Counted from the stretch's first letter, positions 1 to 11,524 are shown. The stretch is 64,000 nucleotides of DNA from Parelaphostrongylus tenuis (GCA_019055375.1 JAHQIW010007234.1:558001-622000); one strand, 5' to 3'. Translations and numbers: made by a program. Notes: generated from the sequence alone by a model not told the origin.

Positions 1-477
1 GATAAAGCCGACGCGAGTGAAACATAAATAAAATTGAATGCCACAGCATTGTAAGAAGGTCTTCTCTGACAAAGTATATTTCCGAATTTTGCGATATTTG
101 AGATGTCGATTATTTTCTAATAAACTGCTCAAAATTCTCTATACAGCAAAATGAATCTCTTCATAAATCCCTCTCCGATAACATAAAAGTACCGTCTGAT
201 CAGTGCAAATAACGTCTAAGACAATGACGAACAACGAGGAAACAACAGTCGCATGCGTTGATGTTTGGATATCAACTTCAGTACTTTCCAGAATTTCTCC
301 TTCCATAAACGCTGCACTGAGTGGCTGCGGTGACCTAATCTGTTTGTTATAAACCGTTAAAAGCCAAACGGTCTGAGCCAATATGCCACTTGACAGATGT
401 GACCACCGTACATTCCCTCGGTTTTCCTAGGACGAGAATCGCACTTTTCTTAGTTCATGACTCGTCTTCACAGCATT
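1..477. other. No gene recognised
   Basis: AT-rich sequence with only short chance open frames on both strands. I see no splice-framed exon, known domain or clear repeat boundary here. Confidence 0.4.
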
Positions 478-698
478 CTTTCACTGTGCGGATCTCAGCA
501 CTGCTATTATCCAATCACTTTCCCGTCTTCTTGAACGTCGTGGAATACTGGTTGAACACGTTTCCTTGCAACTCGAGGTTAGCCTGGCTGTAGCATTCCT
601 TGGAGCTTTCGTTACTGATTGCAGGAGAGTGTTGGCGAGTGGGTTTCGGCCTCATGCTTGTTGCGACAGGCATCACAATCAGTCGACCACTGCGCTCC
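478..698 (-). repeat. tRNA-derived SINE, family 3
   Basis: Read on the minus strand, it starts with a tRNA-like head (AGTGGTCGACTGATTGTG, then a GC-rich arm) and continues into a body shared with copies at 8195-8415 (minus), 25195-25410 (plus) and 35910-36113 (minus). The shared body includes the stretch around GGAATACTGG on the plus strand. The copy is diverged and no target-site duplication was found. Open frames here are not genes. Confidence 0.65.
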
Positions 699-1044
699 AG
701 GATCACAGTTACATGATGGATCTACGCAAAACTTTCAAAATATTCGCCAGAAAATTCTTTCTATTTCACTGTGGTGAAAACCGAATGCATAAACAAATCT
801 CATCTTAAAATAAATCTAAAATGGAAATTTACTCCATAAAAAGATTGTGATTTTACTCTGAAATGCCAGATCAAAATAGCTTATAAACATTATGTAGAGC
901 ACACGGAGTTCAATAATTGAGAGGGTAATTGACACTTTGTTTTGTTTCCAGTTGTTGTCATGGGTCATACCTACCGCATGTAGTAGGAAAATGCATTATG
1001 AGAAATACTGCAACGCATTCAAAATATACTCAATGATGTAAAGT
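699..1044. other. No gene recognised
   Basis: AT-rich spacer between two SINE fragments. I see no coding or RNA feature. Confidence 0.4.
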
Positions 1045-1125
1045 GATGTGCAAAACCTTTGCGACAGGCGAGACTCGAATCGGCAATTTATCCACCCGGT
1101 GCGCGTGATATAACCTGTATGTTGA
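1045..1125 (-). repeat. tRNA-derived SINE fragment, family 1
   Basis: The plus strand reads GCGAGACTCGAATCGGC, the complement of a degenerate B-box-like GGTTCGAGTC. It is preceded by the GTGATGTGCAAAAC motif that accompanies family 1 copies at 9365, 11525, 19330 and 40690. Strongly decayed. Confidence 0.5.
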
Positions 1126-1689
1126 CAGTAATGTTTTTGGCAGCCGAGCCATATAAAAAAAGAACTGAATAGCATAGAAACAAGTAGCTTAACTGGACCT
1201 CAAGACGAATAAAACAAAACTTTTTCACGAAATCAATAGCATTTGGAAATTCAAAACTTCTGGTTTCCGGAGGCTCTACGGCGTTCATTATTAGAAAGAA
1301 CCGGTATTAACATTTTTAAATCGTGTGAGTCAACATTTTTTCTTGACTACGATGAATTTAACGGTGGTCGGTGTGTTATTTAGGGAAGATTAACAAAAAT
1401 AGAGAATTTATGGCGATCACTTGAGGTAGACGATGAAAAACCATAAATGATACAACTTGTTGAGAGGAACTCACTTAGCTAACATGATGCAGATGACGCT
1501 CAAAGGTTAATTAACTTGTTTGAACTCGCGTCGTGCTTTAGCACACCCGAGCTTACACAGCTCATGATGCTACTTAGATGGAGCTCTAAATACTTAAGAG
1601 TTACTTCAAGACGACAAAACATGTAACTCAAGAATGAAAAAAAAACTCACTGAATTAAAAGTTAGCCATGAACACCCGTAGTTGGGCGG
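1126..1689. other. No gene recognised
   Basis: Mostly AT-rich. About 1520-1580 carries a weak match (AGCACACCCGAGCTTACA) to the end of the 1.1-kb dispersed repeat seen at 8860-8910. Nothing coding is evident. Confidence 0.4.
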
Positions 1690-2010
1690 TTTTCCGTTGA
1701 GCTCGCGACTGGCATATCCGACAACCTACGGCGTCATGCCAAGCACACAAAATGATGGCCTTAGGCCAGCTTTTGAAACTGGCGCAATTTTGCACCGTTT
1801 ATTTATAATGTCACGTGATGTGTTCAGAAACATTTTTCAGATTTTGAATGCTTCTAGCGGTCTCATACGGCCTTTTTCGTAGCATATAGTGCAGAATGAG
1901 CAATATAGAGTGTTAAAATCCCATATCTCAGAGATCTGAGCAGGTTTTGTTCATAGGAATGATAATAAGTGACCACTCGATTTTATGATTAATTGAAGAA
2001 CAAGAGAGAA
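1690..2010 (-). repeat. Dispersed repeat A, fragment
   Basis: The reverse complement matches 8560-8830 and 25650-25920 over about 300 bases. Shared landmarks are the ATCTCTGAGATATG / CTCCTGAGATATCAG segment, a TTGCTCA..CTG segment and a GTGCAAAATT..G segment. It is therefore an inverted, diverged third copy of the 1.1-kb repeat. Confidence 0.6.
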
Positions 2011-2165
2011 ATATGCAGTCATACTCTTCCTACCAGTTTATCTTCAAAAGAATCTGCCTTATCCTTCTTTTCCAAAGGTCAATAATCTATGAGAAACAAA
2101 TTACTACTGTCATATTTATAAAGAAATTAAAGGCATGAAGTATAGTAAATTTCGTAAGCCGCGTT

Positions 2166-3960
2166 GTTTCACGGATTTCCGTTATAGAGTGATCACTGCC
2201 CTCTTAATCACGAGGGCATGTGATGGATCCCCAACCGTGGAATGAAGCGAATTAAGTGCAGATCAGAATAGAGCACATGCTTTCCTCAGACTTAGGTTAA
2301 TTGCGCTATAAAGCGGTTGAGAAGTGCATGGGATTCGGTAAAAGTTGCCTTTGATGGAGATGAGCTCCCTACTCCCTGGCCCTTTCGCAGAGACTCGTAA
2401 GCCATTTAGGAGTAGTTAGGAAGAGATCTGGAAAGCTATGCTTGGAATATAAAAGGCTGAACCGTAGAGAAAGCGAGCCTCTTTTCCCTGACCATGTCTT
2501 CAATGCGGGAGCGTTGGTAAGGTGGAGTACGCAGAGTTTCTAAAATCTCAGAACCATTGTAAGCTGACGCAATAACATTAAGCTAAGGTGACGATCAGCA
2601 TTCATATTACATGTACACTTACATACGAAGTCCTCTACAGGATCTGATGATGCAGACAAAATGGATAAGGCACGGTGTAATCGGTTTGGTTGAAATGAAA
2701 AGACATTGTTTGTTACACTTAGGAAGAATTGCTCCTCGAATGACAAGGTAGTAAAATTGTAAGCGGCGCTGGCGTTTTCGACAAAGAAAGTTTGTCCGAA
2801 CAACTACTATCTCGATTCGGAAGCTTACAGTTGAGACGACGGAGATCGACGTTGCCCTTGATCACTTTTGTTATTCAGCACCAGCATCAAGCTAAAGCGA
2901 AAGTGAAGGCATTTTTTATTGATTAAGAAAAATTCATCGCAGAAGGCCATGAAATCTTCAAAATCCTTGTTGGAGATTTTAACCAAATCTGGGAGAACGC
3001 CTGAAAAATGCCACATTGAGATCACGGATGTGAATGGAACAAACAGAGCGAGAGGCTGTCTGAGTTCATTATGACGACCGAGCCCATCCATGGCAGTTCA
3101 CAAACATCTCGCTCTTATCGACCGAAGTGAGTCTCTTAATCGACAGTATTGTGAAAAAATGACCATATCATAGAGCCGAAGGTTCTGCGTGATTGATATC
3201 GCAGTTGTTTCGAAATACTACACAGAATCAAATTATCACTATCTCCTACAAAACTGCGCCTTTCGCGAAACAGAGACGGTATCTAAGTTTAAAAGCATAA
3301 GTCCAAAATTGCCATTAACCGGGACTAATTTGACTCACTAGTGGGCTCTCGGGCTGATGCTATTACTAACAAGATTGACGAAGATACTCCGAGTTATCTA
3401 ACCTGATCGCGTTAGCGATATCAAAGCCTAGTGTCCGAAAGTCTCATGGAGACGTTTGCCTCCATTAAATCTCAACTCACATATCACCATGGGATCATAT
3501 CAACCGTAGTCAATTGAAGGGTCGCGTCTGAACATGCAGAAACGTGGCAGAGCAGCGATAATGGAACATCTTGAAGAGAGAAGAACAACTATTATAGTCA
3601 TTCTTAGAGCTTATCGAAACTTCGTCATTGCATAACCACGATGAGTGGCTGTTCAGATTAGTTCGGCTTTTCAGATGATGTCTATCAAAAGCAAGCCTAT
3701 TGTGAATTCAGTACCGGCAAATTCGCAATATTACTTACAAAGGTGGACCTCTATCACAATGGCAACTGAGCTTTAATCTGCTTCCTATTTGTTGTCTATG
3801 AACTCTTCACTCGAGTCATTCTAAACAGGATTGGCAGAGCACTGAACGAAGAACAGCTATGGAAGCAGGATTTAGGGTTGAATCCAGTTATGAGGGAACA
3901 AATGAAAAACCGATCTTATTTGTTGGAGAGGAACTTTCCATAGGAGAAATGATATCCATT
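2166..3960 (+). mobile_element. RTE LINE relic, 5' half (UTR, endonuclease, RT fingers)
   Basis: A decayed plus-strand copy of the same kind of RTE as the near-intact one at 26322-29673. The start is colinear with that element's 5' end (ACGGA..TCC, then ACGAGGGCATGTG at about 2209). A 5'-UTR match at 2490-2560 ends in CTAAAATCTCAG. The endonuclease region lies at about 2600-3260, with a GTTGGAGATTTTAACC remnant of the GDFN motif near 2974. The linker is at 3430-3620. RT fingers follow at 3775-3890, reading like YELFTRVILNRIGRALNE. Many stops and indels make it non-functional. The minus-strand open frames at 2540-2803 and 2825-3091 are antisense shadows. The copy is cut at about 3960, just before a TIR element. 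The 5385-5575 fragment may be its displaced continuation (inference). Confidence 0.8.
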
Positions 3961-4002
3961 GTAAGCTGAGACCTGAGGCTACAGCCCAAGCAGCCGGTTT
4001 TT

Positions 4003-4650
4003 CGAAACGCTCCTATATAGCGATAACATTAAAAATAAAATCATGTTTCATAAAACCACGTGTTTTTTTTCTCTCTTATTTCGTTTATTTCCCTGGACAA
4101 ATTTCCTTTCTTAGTGTACTAGTACTCAAACTATAGCGCAAGCTTCAAAGAACCCAAAAATGTATTTGCTTTTTGATGAACTTTCTTGATAATTGGATCT
4201 CTCTGATTTTTTTTTATTATGCTTTAAATCTCGTCGAACACGGCTCTTTTATCAGACCGTTAGTAATCATCTGATAACGTAATTATCCCTGATTTAAGCT
4301 ATGCGTTTATTTTCTAAAAGTAAGGTTTAGCAGGAATTATAAAATCGAGTTTTACATATTTGGTAACGATGTTTGTCGGCTATTCGACAAGTCGAGGGCC
4401 GTGGCAGGGAGCGTGGGAGGGGAAGGGCTAGGCGGGACGATCGATATGTTGTTACTCAATGGGAAATTTTTCTTTCGTTTCGAGAGAAACTCCACATAAA
4501 ACGATTGACCGAGATACTACGAAAATTCCTCTACACACTGAGATGCCTTTCGGTTTCCACCAAATTATAGGAGTGATAAATATGAAGGCGAAAGGCGAGT
4601 GTGAAACATAATTTTTGTCGCGTTATAAAGGAGTGTTTCGAAAATTGGCG
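4003..4650. mobile_element. TIR DNA element (MITE-like), copy 1
   Basis: The ends are inverted repeats of about 55 bases. The left end begins GGTTTTTCGAAACGCTCC at about 4003, and the right end, complemented, begins CCAATTTTCGAAACACTCC at about 4650. Both continue into an ATGTTTCA motif. The interior (4040-4460) matches copy 2 at 10190-10580 in inverted orientation, including a GC-rich block around 4395-4445. There is no transposase, so it is non-autonomous. The 4373-4570 open frame lies inside it and is not a gene. Confidence 0.7.
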
Positions 4651-5384
4651 GTGTGGAGCTGTAGGATGAAGTCTCAGCTTTCAAATATTTACTAACACTT
4701 CTATGAAAATTTCGTCTCCAGCGAACGAGATCGGTTTCTCATTTATAACTCATAACTGAAAAGCAATGGATTTAGTGCCATATACCACATACACACCATA
4801 AGTAGACTCACTGAAGTTTTAAAAGGGTGCAAAAGACCGCGCAGTTTCATTTCATTCAATTTTCGGAGGCCTTTCACGATGAAATGAAACACAAGCAGTC
4901 ATAAGAGCTTTTGATTGTAAGAATCTTTACTCAGTACATAAAGAATTTCCGTGTGCTCTATGAAGATTTCAAAACTGAAATTTCGCAATGAGGATATTAT
5001 TACTGATGTGGGAAGAGGGAAACAACGAATCATTATCATCTGGTCAAAGTGGTTAACTTTTAATATACTACACCTCTCTTCTCTGCTAAGTAGGGTGGAT
5101 AGCAAAGTGTTTGGCTCTGATGAGGAGAGCGAAATTGCCGAAACGAAGAGAAGCCACTGTTGTAACATACCTCGTGAACGGCTTAAGTCAGCCTTTCTGA
5201 ATATACTAGTGTATTCCTTGAGAAGTCTGATTCACATTTGCACTCTAATTTCACTGTATGTTTTTTCGCCGTCATTTGAGGTGGTTGCTTCCAGTGCCAA
5301 AAGTATGAATCCTTCCGCTCTTGTCTTACAGTGCAAACGTGTATTGCTGTTGAGCATATAAACAAGAAATACCCGACTCTATGT
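4651..5384. other. No gene assigned; open frames on both strands
   Basis: A plus-strand open frame of 136 codons (4951-5361) overlaps minus-strand frames of 89 and 73 codons. None has a domain, signal peptide or framed splice sites that I can recognise. About 5350-5380 reads like the mariner KYPTL segment seen at 41985-42000, so part may be transposon debris. Confidence 0.35.
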
Positions 5385-5575
5385 CCACTTTGTCGATTCA
5401 ACAATTATCCCTGCCCTAACATGTGTGTCAAAAACGTGGCCGCTACATGTGTGAGAAACATGAGGATCACTTGGTCTTATTCAAGGAGATAAGAGACTAC
5501 CGTATCGCGCAAGTGAACAAAAGTTCTTGAGTTTTGTTCTTCGTCAAAGATCGGAAGTCGAAGATGCCGTTCTAT
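5385..5575 (+). mobile_element. RTE LINE fragment (C-terminal region)
   Basis: ACAATTATCCCTGCCCTAA at about 5400 matches the RTE copy at 6508, and CGTCAAAGATCGGAAG..GATGCC at about 5545 matches 6650-6675. It is a short, decayed piece of the RTE ORF2 C-terminal region with roughly 100 bases missing between the two matches. Confidence 0.65.
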
Positions 5576-6125
5576 ACCCGTTTTTCAAACTTTAAAATTT
5601 TTCTTAGCACGTGGTATGCATGGACAATTTGGCTTTTTTCGGACAAAGTGAAGGAAGGACCGTTCAGCCTTATCTAAAGTGCTATCGGGAAGGCGATGGT
5701 AGAAGCATCTCATTTCACATGAGTGAAAGTGTGATACAAGTTCCAGCTGAAGTTGGCGAGCAAAAATTACATTTTGCCGTATACGCCAAAATGTTAAGAG
5801 TTAAGAGGAGTGGGAGTATAACAGGGCTCTCAGTTGGAACGGTGCAAGAAATGCACTAGCGTGTCAGTCCACTATCTGGCAGACAACAAAAGCCGCATAT
5901 TGGAGAATCTGACCTCTTCACGGAACTTTTCCAGACAAAATGATGTTCTTCGAGTCATAGTAGTGTTCCAATTCTAGTAGACCACTCTTACACGACCTAC
6001 GAGTATATAGAGAGTTCACTGGAGCCCCTCAAGTTACTTAGCCATTAACGAAAGAAAGAGTCGCATAAGTTTTCTAATTGCTATTCAATAACATGTCTAT
6101 CTCCAAATATCATGTGAACATTAGA
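5576..6125. other. Unassigned stretch with an 82-codon open frame
   Basis: The plus-strand frame 5611-5859 is open for 82 codons but matches nothing I recognise and lacks clear splice context. The rest is non-coding spacer up to the RTE fragment. Confidence 0.3.
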
Positions 6126-6985
6126 ATGGGACGATATAGGAGTGGAAATTGACGGTCGACAATTAAACCATCTTCGCTTCGCTGATGATATCGTCCTCAT
6201 GACACAAAGCCTCAGATAAGCAGAACGGATGATGAATAATTTTGACAACGCGTGTGGGAAGATTGGCCTTCAACTAAATGTAACGAAAACGATGTACATA
6301 AGAAACGGATGGGTTAGTGTACGCTCGACGAAAATCTCCGAATGCTTCAGTTACGTCGATCTAGGTCGTGAAATCAACATGATCAACGACCTAACTCCGG
6401 AGTTGAGCAGGAGGAAACGAGGGACTTGGGAAAAGCTTAGGAGCATCGAAGATGTAGTGAAGAGGACAAAGAACATCCGACTCCGTGCCCACCTTTTCGA
6501 CTCGACAATTATCCCTGCCCTAAAGTATGCGGCAGAAACTTGGTCGCTACATAAGCGGCATGGAAGTTCACTTGGCAGTCGGAAGGTCGATGTTAGAAGT
6601 ATCCCATATCTCACAAATGACAGAAAGGATTCGCAGTTCCGACCTGCGTCAACGATCGAAGATCAGGGATGCCATTCTACACGTCAAAATATCGAAAATA
6701 AGGTGGGCCGGACACATGATGCGCTTCAACGACAACCGATGGACGAGAGCCGTTACCGCGTGGATTCGTCGGGATATGAAGCGCTCTGCACGAGGACCAC
6801 CGACCCGATTGTCCCGTTTCTTCGCAAAAAGACTAGAAGATAAATATGATGCTCAACGACTTCCTAGAGCAAGGAGGGCCCACTGGGCTACTCTTGCACG
6901 CGACGGAAAAATGGTAGTATTGCTGGTGCCCGCTCGAGGCACTCGACGATCAACGGGACAACAGGTCATACTGGTAAATTTATCT
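6126..6985 (+). mobile_element. RTE LINE 3' fragment (RT catalytic core to 3' end)
   Basis: A 5'-truncated RTE copy, much closer to the 26322-29673 element than the other relics. It begins just before the RT catalytic motif (LRFADDIVLMT, about 6170-6205) and continues through the thumb and C-terminal domain to a 3' end reading CAACAGGTCATACTGGT. The reading frame is broken. One frame runs 6229 to about 6560 (KIGLQLNVTK, RLRAHLFDSTIIPALKYAAE) and the rest is in the frame of 6527-7084 (KIRWAGHMMRFNDNRWTRAV). There is an in-frame stop near 6217. 5' truncation is typical of LINE insertion. Confidence 0.9.
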
Positions 6986-7135
6986 GTGGTGCTTACATTA
7001 TTACCAGATAAAATGAGTATGGCAAAAAAAACCGCTGCAGCCAGTGTTGACCACTCAGAGGAGCGTGTTGATATAGGTCAGTGAACAAATAGAAAAGATC
7101 GTGCTTTCTTTTGAGTTTTCTTTAGACCACTATTC

Positions 7136-7435
7136 TGACAGTTGTTTCTGAGCTATGCATGTTGTGTGTCATAGGCACTTATATAGTGAAATACACGTGT
7201 TTCGACCAGCCAAGAGAAATCGAGTGTACAACACTGCCCGTTTGGTGATTTTACACTTATGGGCGCGTCAAAACGTTCGTCGTTGACTCCTCTATGTAGG
7301 AGATGTAGATCTCTAAAGAACTGACTGAACGAAAAGGCATCATGCAGCTGACGAGGCTGCAAGGTTGAAACACGTGTACTGCACTGTATAAGTGCCCATA
7401 ACAAACCAAAAGCATGGCTCAGAAATAACTATCAG
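7136..7435. mobile_element. MITE with about 70-bp inverted ends
   Basis: The left end (CAGTTGTTTCTGAGCTATGC, then GGCACTTATAT..ACACGTGTTTCGACC) is the imperfect inverse of the right end (GGTTGAAACACGTGTACTGC .. GCATGGCTCAGAAATAACT). The element is about 300 bp with no coding capacity. The region at 11209-11460 is related. Confidence 0.7.
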
Positions 7436-7819
7436 GCATATTTAAATAGAAAAGAATTGAGTTTGGAGCAGAGTGTGAAAAGAAATTCAGCCGAATAGAA
7501 AGTCAAGACCTTTAACAACTGCCTGCAGGAGAGCTGAGTGGTAGCATGTATTCGTAGGGCAATAATCATACTAATGATGTTGAACACGACATACATTAAA
7601 CTATAGCGTTCAGGACTAGTCTGCTCGGTTTCTCCCGTCTTAGAAACTTGAAGTGTATAGTAGTGTGTTAGAGGATTATAAGTGCTTGCACGTCTTTTAT
7701 GGCAAACTTGTAATCTTGTGAGACCGCAGCAATGCTCAATCACATGGCGCATAACCAAAATTATATTCATTCAAATAGCAGAAGTCAAAGAAAAAAGAAT
7801 AACCATCCTTTATTGCATC

Positions 7820-8925
7820 ATTTAAGACAGCTACCTCAGTGGAAGAAGACTATCCAGAGCGCATATATTTTCTTCTTCACACCTATCACACAAACCGTCC
7901 TCTTCAATATTCTTAGAGAGAGGAGACTGGACGTGCAGAAAGGATCGAACAGCGCAGCAACGCCGAGAGAAATGAGCAATGAAACTCCAACTGTTATGAA
8001 AACTATTAGTAATCAACTGGAGTAAGTCATCATAGAGCTCATGGAGCGAATAACCACACGGATTTGTGAAAATATGATGAGCACGAAATATTCGCCGCGA
8101 CATAAAGAGCAATTCTGGAAACCGACTCTCAACATAAAAGGTTCTCAGACAGCACTATTTATTGCTTTAGACAACTTATTAATGCCTCTTCACTTCTTTT
8201 TCATTGTGCGGATCCCAGTACCTCTAGCATCCAATTGTTGTTTCGCCTTTTTTTGAATCTCCTAGAATACTGGTTCAGTGACTTCTCCTCGCAGTCTGGA
8301 GGATAGCTTGGCCCTGGCGCTATAAAGCATTGTTGTTGACTGTTGGAGAAATTTAGGGGGTGGAGAGCGGCTCAAGCGAGCAGCGACCGACATGACAACC
8401 ACCCGGCCACTGTTTCCATCATTATTTATCAGGTTTGTATAGGTTATGCCTCAGATCTAACATCAAGTTAAGCTTTGAGAAATGTTTCTTTTTTTATAGA
8501 AAATTACCAATGAAGAAAAAGAAAGAGAGAGATGGTGTGAAAACAGCTATTTTCTCCCTTGTTCCCCTATCGATTGCGAAAATCAGTGATCACTCGCTTT
8601 TCTAAGAGATCAAAACCTTCTCAAACTCCTGAGATATCAGAATTCAAAACAAAGTATTGCTCAGTCTGTATTCTGGTCCTACAAAGCAAACCATTTGAGA
8701 CGGCGTAGAGAAGCATCTGAAAAGCATTGAGAATTCATGGAAATGGTACGTAATATTGCAAATAAACTGTGCAAAATTACGTCAGACACGAAATATGTCT
8801 TGACCCCCCGGCGCCATCGTGCGTGATCTCACGCACGCAGGGTGATTGGACGACGCCGAACTCCTCGCGAGCTTAGCACAACTCCGAGCTTACTCCGAGA
8901 GTTTACAGGTAATTTTGAGCTCGGG
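7820..8925 (+). repeat. Dispersed repeat A, copy 1 (about 1.1 kb)
   Basis: Colinear with 24900-26000. Shared blocks include GAGAGGAGA..GTGGAAAGGAT-like sequence (about 7916), GCAATGAAACTCCAACTGT (about 7976), GGATTTGTGAAAA (about 8060), ACGACTCTCAACATAA-like sequence (about 8125) and CTCCTGAGATATCAG through AGCTTAGCACAACTCCGAGC (8628-8894). A family 3 SINE is embedded at 8195-8415 and is absent from that position in the other copy. No intact reading frame is conserved between copies, so it is probably a non-autonomous or decayed transposon. Confidence 0.65.
8195..8415 (-). repeat. tRNA-derived SINE, family 3
   Basis: The minus strand starts with a tRNA-like head (ACAGTGGCCGGGTGGTTGTC) and its body is shared with 478-698 and 35910-36113 (plus-strand landmark TAGAATACTGGTTCAG). 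It is inserted in dispersed repeat A. Confidence 0.7.
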
Positions 8926-8954
8926 GGGTTTTTTCATTTCTAAGTTCTATCATT

Positions 8955-9260
8955 TGTTGAAGCATTTCTTGAGTAATCAGCGTTCCATGTGAGTGACGAA
9001 CGACGTGAGAACCGCTGAGACTGGGTTCATCGCCAGCTCAACACGAAGTCCAATGACTCCGGCTGCCATTGGCTGTCAACGATAGCCCGGTGAGTTCCTT
9101 TGATTGTGGCTTTGGATCGTTTGTGGATTTTTTGTGTTATTTAAGTGAGCACCATTGACTGTCCATTTTTGCGTATCTTTGCTATTTAGCACATTGATGA
9201 TCACTCTTGATTTTGTGGAAGTCTATAAAAATTTTAACTCGTTCGCGATATAATCCTTTC
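8955..9260 (+). repeat. Dispersed repeat B, copy 1
   Basis: Colinear with 30600-30900. Shared landmarks are TTTGATTGT, GAGCACCATT, the TTTGTGTATTCTTGCT-like segment and GTTGATTTCATGGAAGT-like sequence. No coding content seen. Confidence 0.55.
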
Positions 9261-9364
9261 GGGACCACGTATAACATAAGTGGAACACGCGCCGCTTCTA
9301 CTTTTCTCGTCTAGCATAATATTTTCCACTGGATTTTCAGTAATCATTCGACACACCTAACGAT

Positions 9365-9480
9365 GTCGAGTGATGTGCGAAACTTTTGTGTTAGGCAAGA
9401 CTCGAACCGGCATTTCACTCTATCTGGTGGCGTGCTCTAACCCGTTGCACTACCGACACCCGTTATCCCACCACTCTTTC
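9365..9480 (-). repeat. tRNA-derived SINE, family 1
   Basis: Complemented, it shows a tRNA-like A-box region (GTCGGTAGTGCAACGGGTTA) and a B box (GGTTCGAGTC), followed by the family's GTTTCGCACATCACTCGACAT tail (the plus strand carries its complement). It is the best-preserved family 1 head. It lacks a complete cloverleaf, so it is not a tRNA gene. Confidence 0.75.
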
Positions 9481-10044
9481 CATGCTACAAGGCACCAATC
9501 TGTCAGAATTCATTTCATTTGATCGCTCACATATCAACAGCTGGAGCCAAATAGGCCGTGTCTTGTGGACTCTAGTGACATGGCGGAATTTTTTTTGAAA
9601 GAGTTTGTATTCGCGCAGCTGACCCTTTCTGTCTCAAAATAAACAATAAACAGGTGCACAAGTGGTGAAGATTCTGTACACATACCTTGATAAGAGAGAA
9701 TTGGGCTTTTCTGTTATCTGGAGGCAAATGAAGACATCATCCATCTCGCTGGACTTACAGTTACCACTACACTTCTAGTAATTGCTCGAAAATTTCAATC
9801 TATGGTTACCGCATTGCGTGGAAGGACACTCTAACAGAGAAAAAACGTTTGTGTCTCATACACGCACATTTTGCGCAGGACAGACTTTTTTCTCAACTTA
9901 TGAGTAAGGGCAAATGGTAAGAATAAATTGAGACGATCTCATTCACGGGACAGGAATTTTTCATAGTTAGTATTCGTATTAGTAGTAATAGTATTCGTAA
10001 TAGTATTCGTTTCAGAGCCTAAATCAGTGGCTAGATTTTTACGT
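9481..10044. other. No gene recognised
   Basis: Non-coding spacer with a short imperfect repeat of TAGTATTCGTA units at about 9967-10012. I see no exon or RNA gene. Confidence 0.4.
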
Positions 10045-10622
10045 CGCCGGTTTACAAAACAACCCTTTATAACGTTGTATTATCTTCCGCCTTTCATTTT
10101 TACGGCGCGTTTTAATTCACTGGAAGCCGGAAAGCATATAAATGTGTAGAAAAATTTTTGTAGTAAACGAAAAACTTTGAAATAAATAACAACATAACGA
10201 TCGTCCCCTCTCGCCCCGCCCCTACCACGCTACCTGCTACGCCTCAACCTTACCAAAAATGTAAAACTCGGTATTATTTTCCTGCCAAACCGTATATCCA
10301 GAAAATAAGCACATCGGTAGAATTAGGAAACATTACGCTAACGGATGATTGTTACTGGTCTGGAGAAGGAGCTGTACCCGGCGAGCTTGAAGAACAAATC
10401 AAAAGACCTAAGGAGATCAAAGACTAAAAGGATTTCTTGGAAAAGCAAATACATTTGTGCGTTCTTCGAAGATTGTGCTATGAAATGAGTACTAGCACAC
10501 AGAGGAAGGAGTTTCGTCCATCAAAATATAGGCAAGATAAGAGGAAAAAAACACGTGGTCATGTGGTATAAAGTTTCATCTTAGATTTTACAGCGCTATA
10601 AAAGAATGTTTCGAAAAACCGA
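10045..10622. mobile_element. TIR DNA element (MITE-like), copy 2
   Basis: The left end (CCGGTTTACAAAACAACCCTT, then TATAACG) is the imperfect inverse of the right end (CGCTATAAAAGAATGTTTCG, then AAAAACCG). The interior is the inverse of 4040-4460, including the GC-rich block at 10200-10250. Non-autonomous. Confidence 0.65.
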
Positions 10623-11121
10623 CCACATAGGGAGCTAATCAGATATTCAAGCTTTCGAATGATTACAAACCTCCAATCATGAGCTCCTATCCAGCGAATG
10701 AGATCGTTCTATAAGTTTGTCGCCGTCTAACCGAAGTGTACCTAAGTAACCATTTGATAGCTTAGGTTTCGACGAATCCAACGCTTTATTTATTCCTGTT
10801 GAGTACCTTTTCGCTGCAGTGCAGCAGGGAAAATATGATTGAGTTTCACATACGCAGGTTTTTTTGGCTAAAGTGTGTCCGCTGTGCATAGGCAGGGAGA
10901 GTGGGATTGGGGGATGCTGGCTGTCGATTCCATACCGCGATGGATCGATAGTGTCGACCGTCACACATATGGAGTGCGATTTCTGTTATTTGATCTGGGA
11001 TTTTTCCCCTCTTCGAAAGAAACTTCAGAAAAAACATATCACTTTGATACTAAAAGATTTCCTCGACACGATCATATGCTTTGCGTGCTTACAGCGAAGT
11101 AACAGTGAAGCTTAAACTTGA
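10623..11121. other. Unassigned repeat-like stretch
   Basis: Two overlapping plus-strand frames (10864-11115, 10875-11102) are open but look fortuitous. The block 10875-10985 (ATGGATCGATAGTGTCGACC) resembles the complement of 59200-59290, suggesting a dispersed repeat rather than a gene. Confidence 0.35.
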
Positions 11122-11515
11122 AAATGACTATTTGGCATTTTGAATTTCGAGCTGTGGTCTTAAGAAAACACTCGAAGCGAAAGATATGGTATATTAAATA
11201 TACTAGCCATGAACAATCGAGTGTACAACACTGTCTGTTCAGTGATAATATCACTGGAATTACAGTGCTCGTCGTCGCTAACTATTAGTGTGCGGAATGG
11301 AGCATCCACAGAGGATTGGAAAAAGACGAGAAAGGGTAATTGCCCGACTGACGAGACTGCACGGTCGAAACACGTTTATCGGGCTCTAAAAGTCAGCCCT
11401 TATGAGAGACTGCATGACATGCATGGCTCAAAAACGATTATTTGGCATACTGAAAATTGAGCAGTGGTCTTAAGTGAGCAGTCAAAACAAATGATATGAG
11501 GTATTATGTATCAAT
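11122..11515 (+). repeat. Local direct repeats flanking a MITE-like unit
   Basis: 11122-11200 (TGACTATTTGGCATTTTGAA..GTGGTCTTAAG) is repeated at 11433-11515 (CGATTATTTGGCATACTGAA..GTGGTCTTAAG). Between them lies sequence related to the MITE at 7136-7435 (ATCGAGTGTACAACACTG, CGAAACACGT). The second unit falls inside the left arm of palindrome 1. Confidence 0.55.
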
Positions 11516-11524
11516 AAACCCAAT

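Noticed and set aside
2540..3091. Minus-strand open frames of 87 and 88 codons
   Set aside because: Antisense to the plus-strand RTE endonuclease relic.
4951..5361. 136-codon plus-strand open frame
   Set aside because: No recognisable domain or splice context, overlapping frames on the other strand, and partial overlap with transposon debris.
9365..9480. Possible tRNA gene
   Set aside because: A- and B-box-like sequences are present, but there is no complete acceptor stem or cloverleaf, and the sequence recurs with a common non-tRNA tail, so it is a SINE.
10864..11115. Two overlapping plus-strand frames with Cys/His residues
   Set aside because: No ordered metal-binding pattern, and the region resembles a dispersed repeat (complement of 59200-59290).
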